Below, piece by piece: positions 19,101-26,808 of a stretch of DNA of 64,000 bases (positions are counted from its first letter, which is position 1; each line of letters begins with the position of its first letter). The position numbers and the translations under genes are program-made. Source of the DNA: Sphingomonas zeae. GTDB lineage: Bacteria > Pseudomonadota > Alphaproteobacteria > Sphingomonadales > Sphingomonadaceae. Below the pieces are notes generated by a model. That model made no database searches, had not been told where the DNA came from, and saw nothing but the letters and a program-made list of their open reading frames with translations. The DNA lies in the NCBI RefSeq assembly GCF_014197135.1, contig NZ_JACIFA010000011.1, positions 47,663 to 111,662 on the forward strand, read 5' to 3'.

Positions 19101-19556
19101 CACCCCGTCCGCCATCCGGTTGCCCGCCGCCGTGCCCGCGACATGGGTGCCATGGATTTCCCAGGGGCGTCGGGGGTTGACCATGCCGTCATTGCCATAG
19201 GTCGAGGGGATGGGCGTGCGCAGCCCCGAAATCTTGCCCGACCCGGCGAACAGCGGGTGGCTCATCACCACGCCGGCATCGTTAATCCCGATCGTCTGTC
19301 CCTTGCCCGACAGGCCCAGGACATAGGCATATTCCAGTCCGAGATAGCCCTTGGTGTAGTCGACCGTGAATTGCTTGTCCTGCCGCCAGGATGCCAGCGC
19401 CGCGTTATAATCCGCCGTCCGCTGGCCATTGGCCATCACATAGCCGCCTGTGGGCGCCGGCGGAACATATTGACTCTGCGCCGCAGCAGAACCGGCCTGA
19501 ACAAGACCAAATGCAGCGATCGCCAACAACGATACGCGAGACACGCCAACCCCCAC
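16146..19556 (-). CDS. Subtilisin-like serine protease autotransporter
   Basis: 1136 residues from a GTG start with a good Shine-Dalgarno (AGGGGGAAG). A signal peptide (SLLAIAAFGLVQAGSAAAQ) precedes an S8 peptidase domain with the triad Asp93 (GINDAGV), His135 (IHGTHVAGT) and Ser461 (GTSMAAPNISG). A passenger-type repeat follows (LVKRGGGELILTAANSYSG, TRVEQGQLTVDGS). The last 270 or so residues form an autotransporter beta-barrel ending YRAGLKLAF with a terminal Phe, as expected for outer-membrane insertion. It should be a type V secreted or surface protease. The small secreted gene downstream is probably in the same transcript. Substrate unknown. Confidence 0.92.
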   Translation of the reverse strand: MGVGVSRVSLLAIAAFGLVQAGSAAAQSQYVPPAPTGGYVMANGQRTADYNAALASWRQDKQFTVDYTKGYLGLEYAYVLGLSGKGQTIGINDAGVVMSHPLFAGSGKISGLRTPIPSTYGNDGMVNPRRPWEIHGTHVAGTAAGNRMADGVMFGNAFGANILSATTNFSAGDFLWWRDQILDDVMVATAQENIPALANTGRVRIINNSWGSTATQPYTLTPSQARAAFQQTLDGFYDPVLKNDVLVVFSAGNGSGVHASIDAVTPLNDLRLRSNWLSVTNYLANGTAAASTSLCGQTATWCVSGPGSSVVSSAATYTIDGAAIRAKYTRAMYPGIYAATTLAQLQNAAVNAWLGVLNDYLNRREAAKASGRFFDEDAERTKVAQQAVGISLAYGARFVTPDPDGYTSRLAQILTIPGNVALVGRDFASSVLTQANAIITAELQRYITFTGPGYASLTGTSMAAPNISGFAALLMEYFPEYNTGLISDILVSSSKDLDTPGVDLRSGWGAPQMAVALRGPTALRDTREVTVASGTIDIWSNSITDARDRYSAEVLAGFPNDIGGLVKRGGGELILTAANSYSGPTRVEQGQLTVDGSLTRSAVTAVAGGIVAGNGTVATLTAGTGGIVSPGSTGAIGTLNVAGTATLASGSQLVADIGPSGTSDQLSARNIVLGGGTLTLRPVNRVPRYGDSYTILTASNGITGSFANATAFSAILYPELSYAAGRVTAAVGARPYASVVAATPVQTAYARLLDANRSAYANLRGTYDLLDLQDVGTIRGALEAIAPRAETTRRAIGTTATDNIARFYRDRLTAMTPDGFAGGTVAMIGKPLEFAANAIAAPGRPQTVSDTPTSMVRENMLPDNVLAYLAGGYVDGSGAAMPGTVGGRDPFDGFYIAGGVEARVSDTAALGFGLSYSDIDGDQRFGQSAKGELIQGTLYGRLGGTLGPALDAQFGAGVYQSSTRRQGNFVGTPFDLRARDNALTLSSEVGASYMKGSGAVRFGPRVAIRTSSIDFTPTGETGTGPALMYGRDRFLSVQGRAGLQVDATEGGFRPFAAAYFVHDFEGQPGYFNAGFAGGTRAQARFLTARQDSDWGEISAGIAYRSGRATVSLAADSTVGRDDVRNQSYRAGLKLAF

Positions 19557-19842
19557 GATACTTCCCCCTTATCATCAACTTCTTGATCTTATGGGTGACA
19601 GGATGTTCATGATGCCTGGACGGTGTCAACTCCGATAACGGATCGACCTCCAAGACGAGTTGAGATTCCCGTTTCGCCTCTGACACGATGAAGGATAACG
19701 TAGCGGAAAGCGGACTGGGCCATCGTCGCGCTGCCGGTCCACCGGTCTCCGGGTCGGGCCGGGTCCGGTGATCGGTGAATCGCTCGATGATCGAGACCGG
19801 CAGCGCAAATATGCGGTGCGCGTCGGTCCTAGCCGGCGGAGA
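19557..19842. other. Intergenic region upstream of the autotransporter
   Basis: 286 bases between the autotransporter start and the 3' end of the acetyltransferase gene, both on the minus strand. The part next to the autotransporter (19557-19640) is AT-richer and should carry its promoter. No gene or clear terminator seen. Confidence 0.4.
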
Positions 19843-20400
19843 TCACGAACCCGTAAGTCCGGCCTCTCCAGCTGAAGAAAGTCGTGCGCGTACTGCCGCC
19901 AGCGCATCGTCGCGGCGGCTTGCCAATTGCTCGGCCGACACCTTCGCCAGGTCGAAACGCAGCTCATGCATCGTCATGCCGGAGCGATAGCCTTCGGGCC
20001 AAACCGCCGTCTGCTCGAACCCGCAGCGCAGGAAAAAGGGCGCCACCCGGGGTGAAGTGTCGACCGTGACGTAGCGCGTCACCGGTCGGGCGTGGCGCGC
20101 GACATGGTGCAGCCGCTCGAACAGCAAGAGTCGGCCCAGCCCGCATCCATGGTACGCCTGCGCCGCCATGCCCCAATAGAGCAGCGCCTTGTTGTAATGC
20201 TCCCACACCTCATAACCGCCGAACGCTGCCGCCCGTCCGCCGATCGTAACGACGAAGGCGGGGCCGTCGGGCGCGTCCAGCGTCTCGATCAGCCATTCGC
20301 GGTCCCCCGCCCCGAAATAATCGGACAGGTTGCCGTCGAAGATCGCCAGCACGTCGGCGCGGTCGGCCTCATGATAGGGACGGACGGTGATGTCGCTCAT
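19843..20400 (-). CDS. GNAT family N-acetyltransferase
   Basis: 185 residues from the ATG at 20400, chosen because it overlaps the stop of the phosphopantetheinyl transferase gene (ATGA); an in-frame ATG two codons earlier is possible. MSDITVRPYHEADRADVLAIF is a typical GNAT N-terminus. The acetyl-CoA loop is the QAYHGCGLGRLLLFERL region, and APFFLRCGFE is the conserved C-terminal GNAT strand-turn (FYxxxGF). It is the last gene of an operon with a Pls/PosA-type synthetase and its activator, so it may acetylate the product or protect the cell from it; that link is inference. Confidence 0.85.
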   Translation of the reverse strand: MSDITVRPYHEADRADVLAIFDGNLSDYFGAGDREWLIETLDAPDGPAFVVTIGGRAAAFGGYEVWEHYNKALLYWGMAAQAYHGCGLGRLLLFERLHHVARHARPVTRYVTVDTSPRVAPFFLRCGFEQTAVWPEGYRSGMTMHELRFDLAKVSAEQLASRRDDALAAVRARLSSAGEAGLTGS

Positions 20401-20954
20401 AGCCATAGCGCCACCGTCTCGATGCTCACGCCTGCATCGCGGGTCCAGCAATGCGAGGCCTGCTCGTTGCCCCGCCGGGCGGTCGCTTCCTGCCCGTCGA
20501 TCAGTCGTGTCTCGATCGTCTCCGCCGCGATCCGGCGGGGATCGCCGATCAGCTTGGCGTGGGCTTCCTTGATCGTCCAGCGCCGCAACCACGCACGCGA
20601 CGGATCGGGGGCAGCGCGCACGTCTCGCGCCTCCGGCGGGGTCAGCATGTCCCAGAGCGGCGGCGCATCGTCGATCGTCTCGCGGTCCACCGCTATGGGG
20701 TGCCGCGCCGCCGCGATCAGGCACGCCCCGCCCCGCCCGGCGATGCCGAGATACCAGCCCGGGGGAGACGCGACCTGTGGCGCCCCCATGGCACTTCGCG
20801 CCAGCCGGACCGGACCACCCGCCAGCCGCGCGACCAGCGCCTCCGCCAGCGGAGCCCTTCGCCCCCGCCCCGGATCCTCGGTGCGCCAGACCATGGGCGA
20901 GGCGCCGTTCCAGTCCAGCCGGTCGAGCGGCGCGTCATGCCAGACCGGGGTCAT
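20397..20954 (-). CDS. 4'-phosphopantetheinyl transferase family protein
   Basis: 185 residues, MTPVWHDAPLDRLDW. The family transfers phosphopantetheine from CoA to a carrier-domain serine. Two motifs support it: HPIAVDRETID (the [IV]G[IV]D-type magnesium-binding motif) and RRWTIKEAHAKLIGD (the W[ST]xKEAxxKxxG motif). The first motif has Ala in place of Gly, a mild departure. It overlaps the synthetase gene (20951-20954) and the GNAT gene, so the enzyme is probably dedicated to the carrier domain encoded immediately upstream. Confidence 0.82.
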   Translation of the reverse strand: MTPVWHDAPLDRLDWNGASPMVWRTEDPGRGRRAPLAEALVARLAGGPVRLARSAMGAPQVASPPGWYLGIAGRGGACLIAAARHPIAVDRETIDDAPPLWDMLTPPEARDVRAAPDPSRAWLRRWTIKEAHAKLIGDPRRIAAETIETRLIDGQEATARRGNEQASHCWTRDAGVSIETVALWL

Positions 20955-23900
20955 TCGCCGGTCACGATCCGCGCCGGGCTGCCCTCCCAGTTGGTGCCGT
21001 CGGGCAGCGTCTCGCCCTTCATCACCACCGACAGGTCGCCCAGCTGCGCATCGGCCCCGATCTCGGCATCATAGAGCACGATGGCGAGCGATCCGATCGT
21101 CGCCCGGTCGCCGACCTTGATCGCACCGACCTTCATCACCCGATCCTCGAACAGATGCGTCTGAAGCCCGGCATAGTCGTTGAGCGCGACGTCATCGCCG
21201 ATCGTCACCAGATCATGTTCGGTCAGGTCGGTCGTGTCGATATAGCAGCGCTTGCCGACCCTGGCCCCCATCGCGCGCAGGTACAGCCCGATCCACGGCG
21301 TCCCCCGCAACGGCTCCAGCAGGTTGGCGACCACCAGATTTTCATAGGTCGCCGTCACCAGCTCGGTCCGCCAGACGAAAGTGCTCCACAAGGGTGCGGT
21401 CGTCGCCCTGTACCGCCCCACCACCAACCATTTCAGCGCCAGCACGAAGACGCCGCAGGCAAGGCAGAAGGCCATGTAAAGAAACGGGAAGGTGGTGACG
21501 ATGACAAGCCCGCCACGCTCCAGATCATCAAGATCGCCCACCACGGACAAGAGCGCGCTGAAGAACACCAGGAAGGCGGTCAGCGACAGGGTGGTGCGGA
21601 TCGCCTCGATCGACAGGCGGGTGGCGATCAGCCCGCGCGACGGATTGAAGCGTGCCCCCTCGTCGAACATCGTCGCCACCTGCCGCACGGGCAGCTTGAT
21701 CGCGGGCGAGCCGAACCAGGTGCTGCCCGCCTCGGTCGCCAGCGCCGGGTTTTCGGGCGGCTTGGACAGGACGCCGATCAGGACCTCGTCGCCGATCTGC
21801 GCGCCGCTGGGTAGCAGCGCGGAATTGCCAATGAAGCTGCGGCGGCCGATCTTCGTATGCGCCAGCTCGATCGTGCCATGGCCGATCTTGGCCGCGCCGA
21901 AGATGACCGAGTCCGCGATGAAGCTCTCCGGCCCGATCTCGACCAGATCGGGGACGATCGCACTGGCGGTCGAAATCTCCGCCCGCCGCCCGACCTTCAC
22001 GCCCAGTGCGCGGTACCAGGGGATGACATAGAGCGTGGCGAAGATCGGGTGCAGCAGCCTGAGCGCCAGGTCGTTGATCTGCCGCACCATCCAGTAACGG
22101 ACATAGAACCAGCTATCCAGGCGATAGACGCCCGGCGTCACGCGGCCCAGGATCAGCCGCTTGGCGAGCACCGTCAGCACGCACATCATCACGATATAGG
22201 TCGCGGCGAGCAGCGGCGAGACGAGCATATAGCCATAGCCGGTCGTCGCCCAGTCCAGCTCGATCAGCGCGATCAGGCCCGGCGCGATCGGCAGGATGGC
22301 GATGATCGGCAGCAGCAGCGCGCCGATGAAGATCGCGATCGATGGTCCGGCCCGCCTGCCGGTCGTAATGGCCTCGCCTGGCTCGACCATCCGGTCGAAG
22401 GCGGCGGGCGATCCGGTCCAGCGTTGCCGCGCAGGGATCACCGTCTCGGCCGGAAGTGCGGCCATGTCGTCGAGGATCGCGTCATCCTCCAGCGCGGAAT
22501 TGCGGCCAACCACCGACTGTCCGCCGACGAACGCCCGGTTGCCTAGCGTCACCGTGCCCAGCCGCAGCAGGCCACGCTCGACCGAGCTGGTCGCCATCAC
22601 CGCCTGGTCGCTGACAATCGCATCATCCCCGCAGGCGAACAGGTCGGCAGTGTCGATGACGCCATTGCCGATATAGGCCCGCTTGCCGATCTTCGCGCCC
22701 AGCATCCGGTAATAGCCCCGGATCATCGGCGTGCCCGCCAGATAGGGGGTCGCCGTCACCGCGATAATCCGCCGCACCAGCCACCAGCGGAAATAGGTGC
22801 CGCCCCATAGCGGATAGTCGCCCGCCTTGAACCGCCCCGCGATCAGCCATTTCGCCGCGATCGAGAACAGCATCGAGGCGACCGGCACTATGGTAAAGAA
22901 CAGCGCACTCAGGATCAGCGCGTCGATGCGCGGCATCCGCCCGGCCAGATGGGTATAGGCGACGTAGGGGAAGAACCATTGCAACCCGGCAATGGTATAG
23001 ACGGGCAGCAGCGCGACCGTCTGCGCGGCGACGCACAGCCAGCGCTTCCATTCGGGAACCCGGTGGAAGCTTTCCTCGGTCTGGACCGCAACCGCCGCCG
23101 CGCCGCCGATCCGGGCGGCCAGCGCACGGATGGTCGGCGCGGCATAAAGATCCTCCAGCGACAGGCCCTGAAGCCCCGACACCTTGCGCGCCGCCGAGAC
23201 GAGGCGTGCCGCCTTGAGCGAGTGACCGCCCAAATCCTCGAACAGGTCGTCCGTCACCGACACCGGCTGCGGCGCGAACGCCTCGGCCCAGATGGCGTGG
23301 AGCTTTTCCTCCATCGGCGTGGCGGGCGTCGCGATCGTGCGACCGGTGTCGACGGTGATTTCCGGCTTTACCAGTGCCTTGCGGTCAACTTTTCCCGATG
23401 CCGGCAAAGTCGGCAGCGCGGCCAATTGCTGATAGGCGGCGGGACGCATGTAATTGGGCAGGCGTTCGGTGACGCGGGCCTTGATGTCGGCGATGTCGAT
23501 CGTCTCGCCCGACCGCGCGACCAGGAAGGCGGCGAGAAATTCGGAACCATCGGCATCGGTGAACAAGTGGACCACGGCCTGCGCGACGCCCGGCGCCTCG
23601 CCGATCACCGCCTCGATCTCGGCCAGTTCGACGCGGAAACCGCGAATCTTCACCTGGGTGTCGATACGCCCGACGAAATCGATGTCGCCCGCCGCGTCCA
23701 GCCGAACGAGATCGCCCGAGCGATAGATTCGCTCCGGCGCGCCCGACACGGTGTCGAACGGGGTCATGGTGAATTTCTCGGCAGTCAGGTCGGGGCGGTT
23801 GACGTAACCGACGCCAACACCGGGGCCGCCGATGACCAGTTCGCCCTCCTGCCCCGCCCCGACCGGTTGCAACTGCTCGTCGACGATCCAGGCGGTATAG

Positions 23901-24958
23901 CCCGGCAGCGGCTTGCCGATGGTGATGCGCTTGCCCGGCTGCACCTCGGTCCAGGTCGCCGTCACCGAGGTTTCGGTCGGGCCATAGGTGTTGAGCAGCC
24001 GCAGCCCCGGTCGCGCCAGACGACGCGGCAGGTCGGCGGGGCACGCCTCCCCGCCCATGTTGATCAGGCGCAGGGTCGGTACGGGATGCTCGACCAGCGC
24101 GATCAGCGAGGGCACGACATGCCAGATCGTCGTCTTCTCCGCCGCCAGCGCAATGGCGACATCGGGACCGCTCGCCGCCAGCGCCTCCGCCGCGACAAGC
24201 AATTTCGCGCCGACGAAGAACGCGCTCCACATCGTCTCGACCGACATGTCGAAGGCCAGGCTGAACCCACCGAACACCACGTCGCTCGGCTCCAGCGCCA
24301 GGATCGCACTTTCGGAACGAACCAGGTGACAGGCATTGGCATGGGTGATCATCACCCCCTTGGGCCGCCCGGTCGTGCCCGAGGTATAGATGATATAGGC
24401 CAGATCCTGCGGGTCCGATCCCGTCACGTCGCGGCCCAGCGGCGCGGCCGGTTCGGCGGCCAGATCGCCGAGTTCGGCATCCAGGCACAGCGTCCTGCCC
24501 GGTATCTCGCCCGCCCGCGCGGAGGTGGTGATGGTCAGCGCCGCACCGCTATCCTCGATGATGTAGGCGATCCGGTCCTGCGGATAGCCCCAGTCGACGG
24601 GGACATAGGCCGCGCCCGCCCGCAGCACGCCCAGGATCGCCATATACTGGTCCAGCCCGCGCGGAAGGCACAGGACGACGCGGTCGCCCTTCCCCACGCC
24701 CAGCGCGCGCAGCCGGTGCGCCATCGACAGGCTGCGCCGCGCGAGCATGTCATAGGTCCAGGATGTCGGTCGGCTATATTCCTCGCCCGCGCCGACCAGC
24801 TTGGCCGCCACCGCAGCCCCATGGTCGCGCACGGTCGCGTCGAACAACTCGTGCAGCAACTCGTCACGGGCATAGGGACGCCCCGGCCGCAGCGCAGGCG
24901 CCGGGGCGATCGAGGCATGGATGCTCGGTGCGAGGGGGGCTTCGGTATCTCCGAGCAT
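20951..24958 (-). CDS. Pls/PosA-type non-ribosomal peptide synthetase with membrane-embedded C-terminal domains
   Basis: About 1335 residues from the ATG at 24958 (a TTG one codon earlier is possible). Residues 30-540 are an adenylation domain: YIIYTSGTTGRPKGV near 190, NTYGPTETSVTATW near 323, YRSGDLVR near 412, and ASGKVDRKAL near 520 with the catalytic Lys. A carrier domain follows (DDLFEDLGGHSL, Ser near 580). The remainder has hydrophobic segments alternating with left-handed beta-helix repeats (for example GTVTLGNRAFVGGQSVVGR, KIGHGTIELAHTKIG), the terminal region known from epsilon-poly-L-lysine synthetase (Pls). That family builds short homopolymers of amino acids without a normal condensation domain. 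Aligning by eye to GrsA gives pocket residues D, M, E, H, I, M, T, V, T; an acidic residue at the third position would fit a basic amino acid, but this is tentative. Confidence 0.9.
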   Translation of the reverse strand: MLGDTEAPLAPSIHASIAPAPALRPGRPYARDELLHELFDATVRDHGAAVAAKLVGAGEEYSRPTSWTYDMLARRSLSMAHRLRALGVGKGDRVVLCLPRGLDQYMAILGVLRAGAAYVPVDWGYPQDRIAYIIEDSGAALTITTSARAGEIPGRTLCLDAELGDLAAEPAAPLGRDVTGSDPQDLAYIIYTSGTTGRPKGVMITHANACHLVRSESAILALEPSDVVFGGFSLAFDMSVETMWSAFFVGAKLLVAAEALAASGPDVAIALAAEKTTIWHVVPSLIALVEHPVPTLRLINMGGEACPADLPRRLARPGLRLLNTYGPTETSVTATWTEVQPGKRITIGKPLPGYTAWIVDEQLQPVGAGQEGELVIGGPGVGVGYVNRPDLTAEKFTMTPFDTVSGAPERIYRSGDLVRLDAAGDIDFVGRIDTQVKIRGFRVELAEIEAVIGEAPGVAQAVVHLFTDADGSEFLAAFLVARSGETIDIADIKARVTERLPNYMRPAAYQQLAALPTLPASGKVDRKALVKPEITVDTGRTIATPATPMEEKLHAIWAEAFAPQPVSVTDDLFEDLGGHSLKAARLVSAARKVSGLQGLSLEDLYAAPTIRALAARIGGAAAVAVQTEESFHRVPEWKRWLCVAAQTVALLPVYTIAGLQWFFPYVAYTHLAGRMPRIDALILSALFFTIVPVASMLFSIAAKWLIAGRFKAGDYPLWGGTYFRWWLVRRIIAVTATPYLAGTPMIRGYYRMLGAKIGKRAYIGNGVIDTADLFACGDDAIVSDQAVMATSSVERGLLRLGTVTLGNRAFVGGQSVVGRNSALEDDAILDDMAALPAETVIPARQRWTGSPAAFDRMVEPGEAITTGRRAGPSIAIFIGALLLPIIAILPIAPGLIALIELDWATTGYGYMLVSPLLAATYIVMMCVLTVLAKRLILGRVTPGVYRLDSWFYVRYWMVRQINDLALRLLHPIFATLYVIPWYRALGVKVGRRAEISTASAIVPDLVEIGPESFIADSVIFGAAKIGHGTIELAHTKIGRRSFIGNSALLPSGAQIGDEVLIGVLSKPPENPALATEAGSTWFGSPAIKLPVRQVATMFDEGARFNPSRGLIATRLSIEAIRTTLSLTAFLVFFSALLSVVGDLDDLERGGLVIVTTFPFLYMAFCLACGVFVLALKWLVVGRYRATTAPLWSTFVWRTELVTATYENLVVANLLEPLRGTPWIGLYLRAMGARVGKRCYIDTTDLTEHDLVTIGDDVALNDYAGLQTHLFEDRVMKVGAIKVGDRATIGSLAIVLYDAEIGADAQLGDLSVVMKGETLPDGTNWEGSPARIVTGE

Positions 24959-24999
24959 CAACAGGCTTTCTTCTCACGCAAGAATAGGAACGGGACGGC

Positions 25000-25962
25000 T
25001 CAGCTGCGCCGGATCAGCGCCCGCGACAGTCGCCGATCCTCCAGCGAATAGTAAAGCCAGATACCATCCTCCGCGACCACGACCGAGGCGGCAAAGGCGA
25101 TGTCGGTCGCGCCGCGATCATCGGCGGGCGGCGGCAGGATCAGCGGCTCGATCCCACGCGCGACGACGCGGGTATAATGCTCGTCGAACGCGACCCAGCC
25201 GATCCGCCAGCGCGCATCCCGTGTCGCGCCGTTATAGAACATGACCGGACACGCCTTGTCGTCGGTCAGCAGCGGGCCGGTCGACAGATGCCAGTCGTCC
25301 CAGCTGTCCTCACGCGGCATGAAGGGCGTCGGCTGCTCGGTCCACGGCCCCGCGACATCCTCACCGATCGCCAGGCCGATGCGGGAAGCGTCGTCGGCGG
25401 CATATTCGTAGAACAGCCGCCAGCGCCCGTCCGCCGTGCGGTCGACCGTCGCCTCCTTGGTATTGCCCTCCGACTTGGAGGACGCCAGCGCAACGCCACT
25501 CTTTTCCAGCCGGTCGAGCGATGGCCCGGCGGCATAGGACAGCTCGCCATGCGCGTGATCGGCCAGCACGCCCGAATAATAGACGATATAGCCTTGGTCG
25601 GTGCGCACCACCGTCGGGTCCTCGACCCCGCCGGCGTCATGCTCGCCCGGCCCCGGCGCGATCGAGGGCGTGTCGAGCATGGTGAAATGCCGCCCGTCCT
25701 CGCTCCACCCCGCCCAGATCACGCCGGTATCGGTCAGCGTCTCGCCCGGTCGCACCACCGCACGAACCATCATGCCCCAGCGGCCGTCCGCCTCGCGCCA
25801 GACATAGGGGCTCATCAGGTCGCGCGCCATCAGTCCGGGCGGCCCGGCGAGCGTCACGTCCTCGATCCGCTTGACGTTGAAGTCCGGGTCGAGCGGCGCG
25901 TCGGCCACCCGGTCCTTGCGATGCGGATCGGCGATCCGGCTGTCCACGTCAGACCCGTTCAT
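25000..25962 (-). CDS. GH130/GH43-like five-bladed beta-propeller glycosidase or phosphorylase
   Basis: 320 residues, no signal peptide, so cytoplasmic. Blade-like motifs include GLMARDLMSPYVWRE, GGVEDPTVVRTDQGYIVYYSG, TKEATVDRTADGRWRLFYEY, and TDIAFAASVVVAEDGIWLYYS. The GxEDPxxxxxxxxYxxxYS motif is typical of GH130 mannoside phosphorylases and their hydrolase relatives. The start overlaps the SDR gene stop (ATGA), so the two are co-translated. Substrate cannot be read from sequence. Confidence 0.75.
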   Translation of the reverse strand: MNGSDVDSRIADPHRKDRVADAPLDPDFNVKRIEDVTLAGPPGLMARDLMSPYVWREADGRWGMMVRAVVRPGETLTDTGVIWAGWSEDGRHFTMLDTPSIAPGPGEHDAGGVEDPTVVRTDQGYIVYYSGVLADHAHGELSYAAGPSLDRLEKSGVALASSKSEGNTKEATVDRTADGRWRLFYEYAADDASRIGLAIGEDVAGPWTEQPTPFMPREDSWDDWHLSTGPLLTDDKACPVMFYNGATRDARWRIGWVAFDEHYTRVVARGIEPLILPPPADDRGATDIAFAASVVVAEDGIWLYYSLEDRRLSRALIRRS

Positions 25963-26726
25963 GCCCCGAGCGCCTGCATCAGCGACAGGCCGCCATCGAT
26001 GACGATCCGCGCGCCGGTGATGTAACGTGCCTTGTCCGAGGCGAGGAAGACGGCGAGGTCCGCCACCTCCGAGGCGTTGCCCGCGCGACCGATCGGAATG
26101 TTCTTTTCCAGGCTGGCGCGGTACGCCGGATCGGTCTGCGCCTTGGCGTTCATCGGGGTCAGGATCATGCCCGGCTCGATGGCGTTAACGCGGATGCCGC
26201 GCGGCGCCTCCTCGATGGCGAGCGTGTCGACCAGGTTGGTCAGCCCGCCCTTGGCCGCGCAATAATCCGCGCCCCCGGCCCGCATCGCATAGGCGTGGAT
26301 CGACGAGATCTGCAGGATCGTCGCGTCGCCCTTTGCCTCACCGCGCCCGGTCAGGAACCGGCGTGAGGTCAGGAAGGCGCCGGTCAGGTCGGTGTCGAGC
26401 ATCCGCTGCCACTGGGCCAGCGTCATGTCGCGCACCGTCACGCCCGACATGTTGAGCCCAGCCGAATTGACCAGCACATCGGCCGGACCCCATTGCGCTT
26501 CGACCGTGCCAAAGGCCTGATCGACCGAGCCTTCGTCATCGACCGCGACCTGCACCGTCATCGCCTCGCCGCCCGCCTGGCGAACGGCCCCGGCGGTCAC
26601 ATCGGCGGCGACCTGATCGCTGTGGAACAGGACTGCGACCCTGGCCCCGGTCGCGCCGAATGCCTCGGCACAGGCCGCGCCTATTCCCGACTCCGCTCCC
26701 GTCACGATCACCGTCTGCGATGCCAC
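25959..26726 (-). CDS. SDR family NAD(P)-dependent oxidoreductase
   Basis: 255 residues from a GTG with a good Shine-Dalgarno (AAAGGAG). Classical short-chain dehydrogenase: cofactor motif TGAESGIG, NSAG at 87-90, active-site Ser141/142 (QISSIHAY), Tyr155 and Lys159 (ADYCAAKGG), and RVNAIEPGMILTPM. The closest general type is the glucose 1-dehydrogenase-like group. It is coupled to the GH130-like gene, so a sugar or sugar derivative is a likely substrate. Confidence 0.9.
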   Translation of the reverse strand: MASQTVIVTGAESGIGAACAEAFGATGARVAVLFHSDQVAADVTAGAVRQAGGEAMTVQVAVDDEGSVDQAFGTVEAQWGPADVLVNSAGLNMSGVTVRDMTLAQWQRMLDTDLTGAFLTSRRFLTGRGEAKGDATILQISSIHAYAMRAGGADYCAAKGGLTNLVDTLAIEEAPRGIRVNAIEPGMILTPMNAKAQTDPAYRASLEKNIPIGRAGNASEVADLAVFLASDKARYITGARIVIDGGLSLMQALGA

Positions 26727-26808
26727 CGGCTTGCTCCTTTCATGGATGAAAGCCGGTAACGATTCTTATCCTGGATCGTTGCTGAACGACAACGACATTA
26801 CCGATCCG

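Noticed and set aside
22949..25051. 700-codon + strand frame antisense to the peptide synthetase
   Set aside because: It mirrors the third-position GC of the real gene, is rich in R, D, G and Q with no domain, and overlaps the adenylation domain completely.
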